Assembly: GCA_963790965.1 (NCBI GenBank)
Contig: CAWBQO010000006.1
Span: 496,001 to 560,000 of the forward strand
Length of the DNA stretch: 64,000 nt
Reading direction: 5' to 3'
From: CAWBQO01 sp963790965
Lineage (GTDB): Bacteria; Bacteroidota; Rhodothermia; Rhodothermales; DASSAV01
In this document: piece by piece, positions 55,229-63,386 of the stretch
Position numbering within the stretch: the first letter of the stretch is position 1
Layout: the number at the start of each line of letters is the position of its first letter
Notes under the pieces: model-generated
Seen by the model: the letters and a program-made list of their open reading frames with translations, nothing else
Database searches by the model: none
What the model was told of the DNA's origin: nothing
Program-made: the position numbers and the translations under genes

Positions 55229-56350
55229 TCAGATGCGGCGCACGCGAAAGAGCAGCCCATCGCCGCAGACGATGATGAAGCCCTGCCGACACGGGTAAGC
55301 CCGCACGTCGCGCCCGAAATCGTAGACCGGCACCAGCCGATCCGCTTCCACCCGCGCGAGCTTGCCGTACGCCACCGTGAAGACGGCCTCGCGCACTGCG
55401 AACGTATACTGACCCGCCTCGGCGGTGCGACCGTCAGCGGACTGCCCGCCGACGGGCTGTTCGCCTGCGGCATCGAAGCGGTGAACGCTGCCTTCCTGGT
55501 CCGTCACGTAGTGCCCGCCGCCGCTCACGGCCCAGTTGTGCCGGAGGCCCTGCAAGGCACACGAGAGGTCGCGAAGGGGCCGGCCATCATGTTCGGTGAT
55601 GCGGTAGCGCCCGTCCGGAAGCATGGTCGCGCGGTGGACGTACGGCCCGCCGAAAGCGGCGGCAAGGCCAACCGAGACCGCTTCGTCGATAAGCGTCGTG
55701 ACGCCCATGGCCGGATCGATCGTAAACGTGCCCCCTTCAGAGGCGACCCAGATCCGGAGACCGTCCCATGCCAGCGCCCAGATCTCCGCCGCGCCCTCCA
55801 TCGGATAGTGGTCCCACGCCAGTCCGTCCGCCGTCGCGAGAACCTCGCCCGTGCCTCCGATCAGAAGCCGGGACCCGGCCCAGCAGACGGCCCCGTGCAG
55901 TCGACCGCGCACGTCGGGCAGCTCGTCATAGAGGTTGAAGGCGCGGGTATAGAAGGCCGCGCGCGCATCGGCCGCGATGAACCAGCCTTCGCCGCCCGTC
56001 ACGAGAGGCTGCGCCCATCCCTCGAGCGCTCCGATACGCTCGAGCACGATGCCCGGGAAGCACTCGCCGTCGCGGCGATGCAGCCGCAGGACCCGTCCCT
56101 TCTGAAGGACGGGGTAGGCTACGAACGTCTCCCGCTCGCTGCTTCCGGCGCGGCGGCGCTCCACCCACACCGGCAGGTTGAGCGGAAACTCCTGCAAGCG
56201 CGCGAGAACGGCCGTGTAGACGCGGCTCCCGATCCCGTCGCGGTCCGCAATTTGCCGGCTCCCGATGCTGCTCACTTCATTCAGCAGAACGGGCATGGAC
56301 GGCGTTTCTGGCCCGTACGGACCCATGTAAATTCTTGCATTAGGACTCAT
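55229..56350 (-). CDS. Phage-block beta-propeller-like protein
   Basis: 373 residues from ATG 56350, whose codon overlaps the end of the gene above it (56340). The body shows repeated blade-like strands: LVTGGEGWFIAADARAAF, AVCWAGSRLLIGGTGEVLAT, ALAWDGLRIWVASEGGTFTI and FIIVCGDGLLFRVRRI. The pattern suggests a beta-propeller. In phage blocks such a protein might be a virion decoration or spike, but no family is recognised. The longer frame to 56692 overlaps the neighbouring gene and is not used. Confidence 0.6.
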   Translation of the reverse strand: MSPNARIYMGPYGPETPSMPVLLNEVSSIGSRQIADRDGIGSRVYTAVLARLQEFPLNLPVWVERRRAGSSERETFVAYPVLQKGRVLRLHRRDGECFPGIVLERIGALEGWAQPLVTGGEGWFIAADARAAFYTRAFNLYDELPDVRGRLHGAVCWAGSRLLIGGTGEVLATADGLAWDHYPMEGAAEIWALAWDGLRIWVASEGGTFTIDPAMGVTTLIDEAVSVGLAAAFGGPYVHRATMLPDGRYRITEHDGRPLRDLSCALQGLRHNWAVSGGGHYVTDQEGSVHRFDAAGEQPVGGQSADGRTAEAGQYTFAVREAVFTVAYGKLARVEADRLVPVYDFGRDVRAYPCRQGFIIVCGDGLLFRVRRI

Positions 56351-56723
56351 CTTCGTATACTGCGTAAAGTGTCCAAGAGCCGCCGTCCACGGCCGTTGGC
56401 GAATCGAAAAAAGAAGCGGCGTCGGCGAACCACGTGTCGCGGATGAGCCGTGCCGGCGGACTGACGGGACCGGCGTCGCGGTAGGTTTGCTGCAGATCGC
56501 CGACGCCGAGGTGTGCCAGCGCAGGTCGATGGTCGAGTTGGAAGTTGATCTGCAGGACCACCATGTCCGCCCACGCCTCCTGCATGGCGGCTTCAAGTGC
56601 CGTAAAGGTGCCGCCGTCCACGCGAAGCAGCCGCTCCGCAAGGCGGGCTTGCGCCGTGAGCGCTGCCGGTTCGAGCGCCGCCGCGTCGTCACTTAGACCT
56701 GGATGCTGAGTTGGATCAAACAT
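56340..56723 (-). CDS. Phage-block protein of unknown function
   Basis: 127 residues from ATG 56723 (MFDPTQHPGLSDDAAALEPA). Helical N-terminus, then INFQLDHRPALAHLGVGDLQ and a C-terminal SWTLYAVYEDES. Its 3' end overlaps the next start by 11 bases, indicating one operon with the capsid genes. No recognised domain; head-tail joining role would be a guess. Confidence 0.55.
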   Translation of the reverse strand: MFDPTQHPGLSDDAAALEPAALTAQARLAERLLRVDGGTFTALEAAMQEAWADMVVLQINFQLDHRPALAHLGVGDLQQTYRDAGPVSPPARLIRDTWFADAASFFDSPTAVDGGSWTLYAVYEDES

Positions 56724-56868
56724 GATGCTCTCTTGTGGTGTTAAGGGAATGGACGAATGTTGTGTTTGCGACGATTGCTTCGGCAGCCGGTGTGCGGACG
56801 GCCTCCCTCCTGCCGCCCGCACCCGACCGGCTGCACCGGCGCGCCCCCTACGCGCCGGATGGCCTCGT

Positions 56869-57807
56869 TCAGGACTTCACGCCCAGCACGATCGCGTCGC
56901 CGACGACGTACCGCGCATCCACCTCGGCCGTGAGCGTCACCTTCATCACCCGCTCGCGGTGGAGCAGGTCGCGCCCCACGGTTAGCTCATGCCCGAACCC
57001 GACAGCAAGGTTCTCGCGCAGCGTGAGCAGAACGTTGTTCTCGCTGAGGCCGTAAACCGGATAGAGCTTCACGCCGAGATAGCTCAGGTTGTCCTTCCAC
57101 GGACCCGCGAGCAGCATGTCGCCCATGGCCGTGTTCCTTCGGCCGAGTTCGACGGCGTACTGGTCGTAGATGGACGCCGGGACGAAGAAGCCCAGCTCCT
57201 CGCGCTGATCCCGGTAGTCCTTCGGAAGCATGGAAAGCATTACAGGGAAGACGTCGTCGTGGAAGACGGCACCCTGCGTGAAGCCCAAGGCGTGAACGCT
57301 TGAATCCGCACGCGCCTGGGTGACGAACCCGTCAAGCACCTTGAGCGCCTTGTCCGCGCGGGTCGATCCCACCGTCGCCGTGTCGCCCATGAACGCCATC
57401 ATCAGGATGTCCTTGCCAAAGCGGCGGGCGAAGATGCGGTTGAGCCGCTCGTTGGCGCGGTTCTGCTCGATGTTCTTCCGAAGGAACGAGAACGAAACGT
57501 CGAAGGCCGCAATCACCTCTTTCGGGGCGAGCGTCTTGCGCGTGCGGGTAATCGCGATCACGTCCTCCGCAGCCGGGGCCGCGCCTTCAGTTGCTCCCAC
57601 CACGACCGGCTCGCCGAGGGCGAGATTGTCGAGGTGAAACGTCGTTCGGATGTTCGTCTCCGTACGAATCGCCTTCAAAACGTCCGTCTGATCGATCGCC
57701 AGGTCGACGAAGGCTTCGGCGTCCTGCGCCCCGGAGAGTCCGGCCGGATTGGTCGTGTCGATTTGCGCTTTCAGGACATTGACAAGCGCTTCATTGCTCA
57801 TTGCCAT
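56869..57807 (-). CDS. Phage major capsid protein
   Basis: 312 residues from ATG 57807 (MAMSNEALVNVLKAQIDTTN). Visible are ETNIRTTFHLDNLALGEPVV, TRTRKTLAPKEVIAAFDVSF, RIFARRFGKDILMMAFMGD and LGVKLYPVYGLSENNVLLTL, an HK97-fold-type coat protein pattern. It comes right after an XkdF-like protease gene, as in many phage head operons. No scaffold, portal or terminase gene is next to it. The longer reading to 58611 only shadows the protease gene. Confidence 0.78.
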   Translation of the reverse strand: MAMSNEALVNVLKAQIDTTNPAGLSGAQDAEAFVDLAIDQTDVLKAIRTETNIRTTFHLDNLALGEPVVVGATEGAAPAAEDVIAITRTRKTLAPKEVIAAFDVSFSFLRKNIEQNRANERLNRIFARRFGKDILMMAFMGDTATVGSTRADKALKVLDGFVTQARADSSVHALGFTQGAVFHDDVFPVMLSMLPKDYRDQREELGFFVPASIYDQYAVELGRRNTAMGDMLLAGPWKDNLSYLGVKLYPVYGLSENNVLLTLRENLAVGFGHELTVGRDLLHRERVMKVTLTAEVDARYVVGDAIVLGVKS

Positions 57808-57869
57808 CTGCTTACCTCTTGTTGAGTAGTTGCCGCTGCAACGGCCCGCAGGCCGGCACCGGACCGTTG

Positions 57870-58712
57870 TCAAAGGATCTGAATACCTCGGAAGCCTTCT
57901 TCCTTGCGCACGCGCTGCTCTGCGCCGAGCACGCTGGACCGGCCCGGACTGTAGCGCTCGAGCGCGTCGAGCCGCGCGGCCATCCGCTCGGTGCGGAGCA
58001 GGAGATCGCGAAGCGACTCCGTCGCGGCATCCGCCTCTTGCGCGCTTGTTTGAGAAGCGGGCGGCGACGGCGCGCGATCCGGCGCCTGCATCCCGAGACG
58101 CTTGCGGAGGCGATCCAGAACGCCGGCTTCGTCGGCGGCCGTAGGCGTTACATGCGCCAGCCCCGCCATCGAAAGCCCGCGAAGATCGCCCGCCTCGATC
58201 CGCTCCCACGTCCCTCCGTCCGTCACCTTGATGCCGACCGCCCACGCGCCGGGCACCTCTTCCGGAAAGAGCGGATCGCCGGAGCGGACAATCCAGCTTT
58301 CGGCCACGAACCCCCGGCCGCCGACGCCGTCGTGGTCCGCGTCTACCTGCTGCGTCCGGCGGCCCTGAAGGAACCGGTACGCTGCCCGCTCGATCTCCTC
58401 CGGCTGCATCCCATCCCCGTGCGCGTCGGCTTCGGCCGGCGCGTAGACGATGCCGTACACCATGTGCCGCGTCGCATCCTGCTGCGCAAAGCCGATCTCC
58501 TTCTCGACGAGAGAAAGTCCGCTGCCCATGCCGCTCTTTACGAGAAACGTACGCTCGTTCGCAGCCGCCGGCACCAGCGACACGAAATGCACCTGCAAGT
58601 CCCGGATCCACCGGCGGATCGAGCGCTTTCGCCGCGCGCCGTCCTTAGAAGATCCTTCCGCACAGGCCGCCCCCGCCTCCGGCCCGCTGACATCCCCTGG
58701 TCTGACTTCCAT
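57870..58712 (-). CDS. XkdF-like phage head maturation protease
   Basis: 280 residues. MVYGIVYAPAEADAHGDGMQ, EEIERAAYRFLQG, VDADHDGVGGRGFVAESWIV, GAWAVGIKVTDGGTWERI and GDLRGLSMAGLA match the conserved order of XkdF-type putative phage serine proteases (Asp/His then Ser). A coiled-coil C-terminus follows (ESLRDLLLRTERMAARLDAL). It would trim the scaffold or capsid protein during prohead assembly. First gene of the minus-strand phage block. Confidence 0.82.
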   Translation of the reverse strand: MEVRPGDVSGPEAGAACAEGSSKDGARRKRSIRRWIRDLQVHFVSLVPAAANERTFLVKSGMGSGLSLVEKEIGFAQQDATRHMVYGIVYAPAEADAHGDGMQPEEIERAAYRFLQGRRTQQVDADHDGVGGRGFVAESWIVRSGDPLFPEEVPGAWAVGIKVTDGGTWERIEAGDLRGLSMAGLAHVTPTAADEAGVLDRLRKRLGMQAPDRAPSPPASQTSAQEADAATESLRDLLLRTERMAARLDALERYSPGRSSVLGAEQRVRKEEGFRGIQIL

Positions 58713-59592
58713 CCCTGCACCCCCTGTAGGTTACTTCTGCACTGCCCGCGTGGCACTTCCACGCGAACGGCCGCAACGTACATGTGCCGGTCATGTGTTC
58801 GCAAGGTTGTCTTCGCAACCTGCTTAACGGGTACTCCGGAGGGGATTTCGCCCGGACGGCCTCGTCTGATCGGCCAGTACGCGCCGGATTTGCCGGACCC
58901 TAAGGTTGCGCCCGCAACCCGAGGCGAAGAAAAAGATGGACGGTGCCTACCAGTAACGGCCGAGGATAAATGCCGCCGCTGGAGCACCGCTGCGTCTCTG
59001 CTCTTCTTGTGGACCCACAAGCGAAGCACCGAAAAAGGCATCATCCTCCCCGCGTGTCATGCCGGCGCAGCGCAGCATCTCAGCCTGCAGGAAAACAGAT
59101 CCTTCACTTCGTTCAGGATGACACGCGGGGGAAAATGGAGGATCGTGGGAGGTGGAGAACTTGTGGGGGCACGATATATAGTGCCAGCCCCCCTATCCCG
59201 ACCTGCATCGCGTCCTCACTCGCGTTTACGCTCACGCCAAAAACCTCTCTACGTCTCTGCGCCTCTGCGCCTATGTATTTCGCCCGGGGTGGTGCAGCGT
59301 CGTAGCTGTGCTGGGCTGGGGAGGTCCCTCCGCGCGGCGGGCGGAGCGTTGCTCGCTTCACCATTCATCCAGCCCACGGCTTCAGGGGCCGCTTGTCGCG
59401 CGCGAGGCGGTCGCGTTCCTTTGCAATGATCCGAGTTTCGGTCTCCGGGCGACGAGCACATGCTCCTCCACAGATAACGAACAGATTACCCGCAGCAAGA
59501 AGCCGCCGCTTCTTCTTCAAGTTCATGGGTCTGCAAACAGGGAAGATTCACCGACAAGCGACCACAGGTCGCAAACCAGCACTGAGCCGATT
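58713..59592. other. Gap: phage-block upstream region and palindromic repeat
   Basis: 58800-58925 holds two short hairpins (aggttgtcttcgcaacct and ggttgcgcccgcaacc) that may be regulatory for the phage block. 59050-59128 is a paired, inverted copy of the dispersed repeat core between gcgtgtcat and atgacacgcg arms. No gene supported. Confidence 0.5.
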
Positions 59593-60453
59593 ATGAGAAT
59601 GGGCAACTACCGGCAGAGCCGGAACGTGGAAGACCGCCGGGGCAGGGGCGGACGCAAGGGTCTCGTCGGTGGCGGGATCGGGGCCGTCGTCGTGGTGATC
59701 ATCGCAGCGCTCTTCGGCATCGATCCGGGTTCGATCTCGCTGCCGGACGATCCGAGCGCCGGCGTCGGCGCTCCCGCGCAGGCTCCGGCGGAGCTTTCGC
59801 CCGAGGAGCAGCGGCTCGGCGGTTTCGTTTCTCAGGTGCTCGCGTCCACGGAGGACACCTGGACGAACGTGTTCCAGGCGCAGGGCGGGCAGTACCGCGT
59901 CCCCACGCTCGTGCTCTTTACCGACGCCGTGCAGTCTGCCTGTGGCAACGCGCAGGCGGCGATGGGGCCGTTCTACTGCCCGGCCGACGAGAAGGTGTAC
60001 ATTGACCTTGGCTTCTATCGCGATCTCGACGCCCGGTTCGGCGCGCCGGGCGACTTCGCGCAGGCGTATGTGGTCGCGCACGAGGTGGGCCACCACGTTC
60101 AGAATCTGCTCGGCATTTCCGATCAGGTCCACGCCGCGCAGCAGCGCGCTCGTGGCGGGGCTGAAGCCAACGAACTCTCCGTGCGCCTGGAGCTGCAGGC
60201 GGACTGCTTCGCCGGCGTTTGGGGCAACCGCGCCGATGCGTCCAACGACATTCTGGAGAAAGGCGACGTCGAAGAGGGCCTCACGGCAGCCGCCGCCATC
60301 GGCGACGATCGGCTGCAGCGGGAAGGACAGGGGTACGTCGTGCCGGAGTCTTTCACCCACGGATCCTCGGCCCAGCGCGTAAAGTGGTTCCGCAAAGGCC
60401 TCTCCACCGGAAGTCTCGACGCCTGCGACACCTTTAACGCGACCGGCCTTTAA
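59593..60453 (+). CDS. YpfJ/KPN_02809-family neutral zinc metallopeptidase
   Basis: 286 residues from ATG 59593 (MRMGNYRQSRNVEDRRGRGG). A single membrane anchor (GLVGGGIGAVVVVIIAALFG) precedes the domain with AMGPFYCPADEKVYIDLGFY, AYVVAHEVGHHVQNLLGIS (HExxH), ELQADCFAGVWGNRADA (the Glu ligand) and a tail RVKWFRKGLSTGSLDACDTF, all family hallmarks. Probably a membrane-anchored periplasmic peptidase. Its substrate is unknown for the family. Monocistronic here. Confidence 0.9.
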   Translation: MRMGNYRQSRNVEDRRGRGGRKGLVGGGIGAVVVVIIAALFGIDPGSISLPDDPSAGVGAPAQAPAELSPEEQRLGGFVSQVLASTEDTWTNVFQAQGGQYRVPTLVLFTDAVQSACGNAQAAMGPFYCPADEKVYIDLGFYRDLDARFGAPGDFAQAYVVAHEVGHHVQNLLGISDQVHAAQQRARGGAEANELSVRLELQADCFAGVWGNRADASNDILEKGDVEEGLTAAAAIGDDRLQREGQGYVVPESFTHGSSAQRVKWFRKGLSTGSLDACDTFNATGL

Positions 60454-60625
60454 TGGAGTAGAGCATGATATTTGTGCGCGCTGATCGTTAAATCCAGCCT
60501 CCCTGCCGACACGGCTCGGATGCACCGCATAGGCCGAATGACTCTCGCAGAACATTGGAATAGAGCGGGTGTGGCCGCGGCGCTCGAGGACAGATCCACT
60601 GCAACTTCAAGCGCGTTCCCGAATC

Positions 60626-61795
60626 TCACCGCGCTCCTGCCGAGCGCAGTCCCGTCTGCCTTCGCGCCAGAGCGATGCCGCCAATTACGCAGCCCCCAAA
60701 GAGCAGACCCTCTACGGATCCCATCACGGCTTGCGTGACAAGCCCGAAATGCACTTCGCCAAAGAAGCGGCCGAGCGCGTCTATTTGAAGCTGCGAACCG
60801 GAAAAGGAGCGAGCAAGAAGCTCCAGACTGCCACCCATAAGGTGCCCACCGGCAAGGGGAATAAGCGCTCCGGCAATTCCTCCGAACACGGCGCCGCCTG
60901 CCACAGCTCGCCATGGCTTCGCATGCGCTGAAGCAAATTCCGGCCTCTTTGCGCCGCCGATTTGAGCACCAAGAGCGATTGCCAGTCCCAACGCAGCTCC
61001 TTCGAGTCCGCCCGTAATACCGATCGGGGCCTGACCGAAGAACAGGGTGAAGGCATCTTCGCCCAGCACCTTTGTCAGGCCACCGGCCAGAAGACCGCCG
61101 GCGGAACCGCCGAGGATACTCCACCATGCGACGGATCGGCCCCATAATTCGCCGGCCGTCATTCCGAGACTGACGCCCGCACCGCCTATCAAGCCCACGG
61201 CGACATTCAGACTGACCAGAACAACAAGAACAGAGGCCATGCCGAGTCCTGCTTTCGGTGAGCCATACGCCAAAGCGGAGCCGTAAAGTAGACCCCCGAG
61301 AATGCCGGCAGCGCCGCCGCCGACGGTTCCTGCTACGCTCCACGCGGCAAGCCTCCAGAGGTTTTCGGATGGAGCGGCGCGACTATCATGCCTCGACCTC
61401 GGCATCGCTGCCAAAGCGTCCCTGTTTGTTTCAGGAGTCTCCGTTAAGGAAGGAGCCTCCGGACTAAGGGCCTCGACCGGCGCGATGAAACGATAGCCGA
61501 AGCGTGGGACCGTAGCGATGAAGCGAGGGGCAGAAGCATCGTCGCACAAGAGCCTGCGCACCTCCTTAATACACTGCGTCAGCGCCGCATCGCTCACGAC
61601 TACGTCTCCCCAGACCTGCTCGAAAAACCGATCCTTTTCGACCAGCTTGCCGTGTTCCTTTACGAGGAGCACCAGCGCGTCAAAGTAGCGCGCATTAAGG
61701 TCAAGGCGGGTATTCCCACGCCAGAGCTGACGATTCTCTATGTCCAGAGAATACCCTTCGAATCGGTAGTTCACACCTTCCTCAGCCATGCTCAT
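60626..61795 (-). CDS. Membrane-fused winged-helix transcriptional regulator
   Basis: 389 residues. The OmpR/CadC-type winged helix fills residues 1-110: YRFEGYSLDIENRQLWRGNT, LDLNARYFDALVLLVKEHGK, LTQCIKEVRRLLCDD and FIATVPRFGYRFIAPV. After a linker come six to eight Gly-rich hydrophobic segments (TVGGGAAGILGGLLYGSALA, MASVLVVLVSLNVAVGLIGG) to the end. Unlike CadC there is no periplasmic sensor domain, so the membrane part itself may sense lipid state or bind a partner. It is divergent from a membrane protein gene (61881), a likely target or partner. Confidence 0.85.
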   Translation of the reverse strand: MSMAEEGVNYRFEGYSLDIENRQLWRGNTRLDLNARYFDALVLLVKEHGKLVEKDRFFEQVWGDVVVSDAALTQCIKEVRRLLCDDASAPRFIATVPRFGYRFIAPVEALSPEAPSLTETPETNRDALAAMPRSRHDSRAAPSENLWRLAAWSVAGTVGGGAAGILGGLLYGSALAYGSPKAGLGMASVLVVLVSLNVAVGLIGGAGVSLGMTAGELWGRSVAWWSILGGSAGGLLAGGLTKVLGEDAFTLFFGQAPIGITGGLEGAALGLAIALGAQIGGAKRPEFASAHAKPWRAVAGGAVFGGIAGALIPLAGGHLMGGSLELLARSFSGSQLQIDALGRFFGEVHFGLVTQAVMGSVEGLLFGGCVIGGIALARRQTGLRSAGAR

Positions 61796-61880
61796 AAACT
61801 CCTCATAGCGTGCTCACGCCGGTCATAAGGTTCAGTTGCAACTTGCGCCGAGGGTGAACGCCACCCTCGATCAATTTACA

Positions 61881-62510
61881 ATGGTAAGCACGATGGCAGA
61901 ATACGACGTAAACATGGACGCAGGTAACCTCGCCGACGCGAATCAACGGCGCGCGCACCGCTGGAGAATCGTGCGGTGGGCGGTCGCATCGCTCGCATTG
62001 GTCATCCCTTTCATCGGCATGCAAGTGTCGCAGGAGTGGGACTGGACGACGGGCGACTTTATCTTTGCGGCCGTACTGGCAGGAGGCACGGCCTTGTTGT
62101 ACGAAGGGGCGGTGCGGGCGGCTCCCAACATCTTCTACCGTGCGGGGGCGGCCATAGCGGTAATCACCTCGCTCCTGCTGATCTGGTCCAACCTCGCCGT
62201 GGGCATCGTCGGCTCGGAGGACCACCCACTCAACCTCTTGTTCTTTGTGGTGCCCGTCATCGGCTTTGCCGGAGCAGTCATGGCTCGGCTTCGTCCCGCC
62301 GGAATGGCTCGCGCCCTGCTCGCCACGGCCGTTGCCCATGCTCTCGTCGCCACCGGCGTGCTTGTTGCGATGGCCGGTCTGACCGCCGCCCCGATTTTCG
62401 AGAGAGTGGCTAACGGCGTCTTTGTCGCTCTATGGCTCGCGTCCGCCGTGCTGTTCAAACAGGCTGCGCGCGCGAAGGAGCCGCTTCACCCCGCGTCACG
62501 TCGAACCTGA
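61881..62510 (+). CDS. Hypothetical membrane protein, divergent from the winged-helix regulator
   Basis: 209 residues from ATG 61881 (MVSTMAEYDVNMDAGNLADA); ATG 61893 is equally possible. About six hydrophobic helices (WAVASLALVIPFIGMQVS, LLFFVVPVIGFAGAVMA, ALVATGVLVAMAGLTA) with a histidine- and arginine-bearing first loop. The 85-base shared upstream region with the regulator suggests direct control. No family recognised. Confidence 0.7.
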   Translation: MVSTMAEYDVNMDAGNLADANQRRAHRWRIVRWAVASLALVIPFIGMQVSQEWDWTTGDFIFAAVLAGGTALLYEGAVRAAPNIFYRAGAAIAVITSLLLIWSNLAVGIVGSEDHPLNLLFFVVPVIGFAGAVMARLRPAGMARALLATAVAHALVATGVLVAMAGLTAAPIFERVANGVFVALWLASAVLFKQAARAKEPLHPASRRT

Positions 62511-62614
62511 GCGGCTTCACCATCCACTACTTACTGGCGCACCAAATCGTTCGGCACCACGCGATCCTGACGATCACGCGCAATCACTCAGCGACAGAGC
62601 GGCGACCAGGAGGT

Positions 62615-62824
62615 TTACGCCTTCCCCCTGAATAGGCTGAACACCTCCTCGTGTGGGTTCATCTCCGGAAACTGACCCTCGCGGATGGCTTCGGCGAGGG
62701 CGAAATCTTCCAGCGCTTCCGCAAAGATCTCGAGCAGCAACTCGCGGTTCTCGTGTAGCGTCTCCGATATAGCTTCTTTGAGGGCCTGCTTGAATTCCGG
62801 ATCTTCCGTTAAGGTGCGCTTCAT
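62615..62824 (-). CDS. Orphan antitoxin-like small protein
   Basis: 69 residues from ATG 62824 (MKRTLTEDPEFKQALKEAIS). It is highly helical and acidic, ending FALAEAIREGQFPEMNPHEE and VFSLFRGKA. This tail style (AEAIREG...EEVF..L.GKA) is common in small antitoxins paired with RelE/PIN toxins. No toxin gene adjoins: the flanks are a membrane protein gene end and an empty stretch. The start at 62884 would add 20 unlikely residues. Confidence 0.55.
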   Translation of the reverse strand: MKRTLTEDPEFKQALKEAISETLHENRELLLEIFAEALEDFALAEAIREGQFPEMNPHEEVFSLFRGKA

Positions 62825-63009
62825 GCCGTCTGGGTATTCGTGAGCCGGTAGTATACTCCCCTCGCGCTCCGCTTGCAAGCACATGTACGCCTTTCTACCC
62901 TATTCCCAAAACATTTTAATAATCCAGATCAAATGCACTTGACCATCTGGCACAAAGTGGGAACGCGGGCGGACGCGCGGCGGGGGTGAAACGCCGACTT
63001 TTAAAGAGA

Positions 63010-63384
63010 TTACGTAGGCACCCCCGGCGATGCGGTTAGTTCCGACACCGGCGCATCGCCCGTGTTTACAACCCCTGCAGGCTCAAAGAGCAGGATCTCC
63101 ACCTCTTCCTCCGCCACTGGCCGGTGCTCGACGCCGCGCGGGACGACCAGCCCGTCGCCCGGATCGAGCACGGCTTCGCCATCCCTGAACTCGATTCGGA
63201 GGTGACCCCGAAGGACCAGAAACATCTCGTCGGCGTCCGGGTGCCGGTGCCAGACAAAGGTGCCTTTCAGCCGGCCCACCTTGACTTCCTGCCCGTTGAG
63301 CTGCGCCACCACCCGCGGACGCCAGTGTTCGGTCAACTTGCCGAAAGCATCGGAGAGATTGAACGGTTTTAGTTCTTGCATCAT
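63010..63384 (-). CDS. Cupin-domain protein
   Basis: 124 residues from ATG 63384 (MMQELKPFNLSDAFGKLTEH). The cupin motifs are FVWHRHPDADEMFLVLRGHL (metal His, His, Glu) and GDGLVVPRGVEHRPVAEEEV (second His). A small beta-barrel metal-binding protein of the mannose-6-phosphate-isomerase-like superfamily, reaction unknown. It begins 2 bases after the pgi stop codon, so it is cotranscribed and may act on a related sugar or on its regulation. Confidence 0.85.
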   Translation of the reverse strand: MMQELKPFNLSDAFGKLTEHWRPRVVAQLNGQEVKVGRLKGTFVWHRHPDADEMFLVLRGHLRIEFRDGEAVLDPGDGLVVPRGVEHRPVAEEEVEILLFEPAGVVNTGDAPVSELTASPGVPT

Positions 63385-63386
63385 GA

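Noticed and set aside
57808..58611. 268-residue N-terminal extension of the capsid frame
   Set aside because: It overlaps the XkdF-like gene in another frame and is Arg/Gly-rich nonsense; ATG 57807 fits.
54628..58712. Encapsulin nanocompartment instead of a phage remnant
   Set aside because: The capsid gene lies next to an XkdF-type prohead protease and small holin-like genes, and no cargo enzyme with an encapsulation tail is adjacent.
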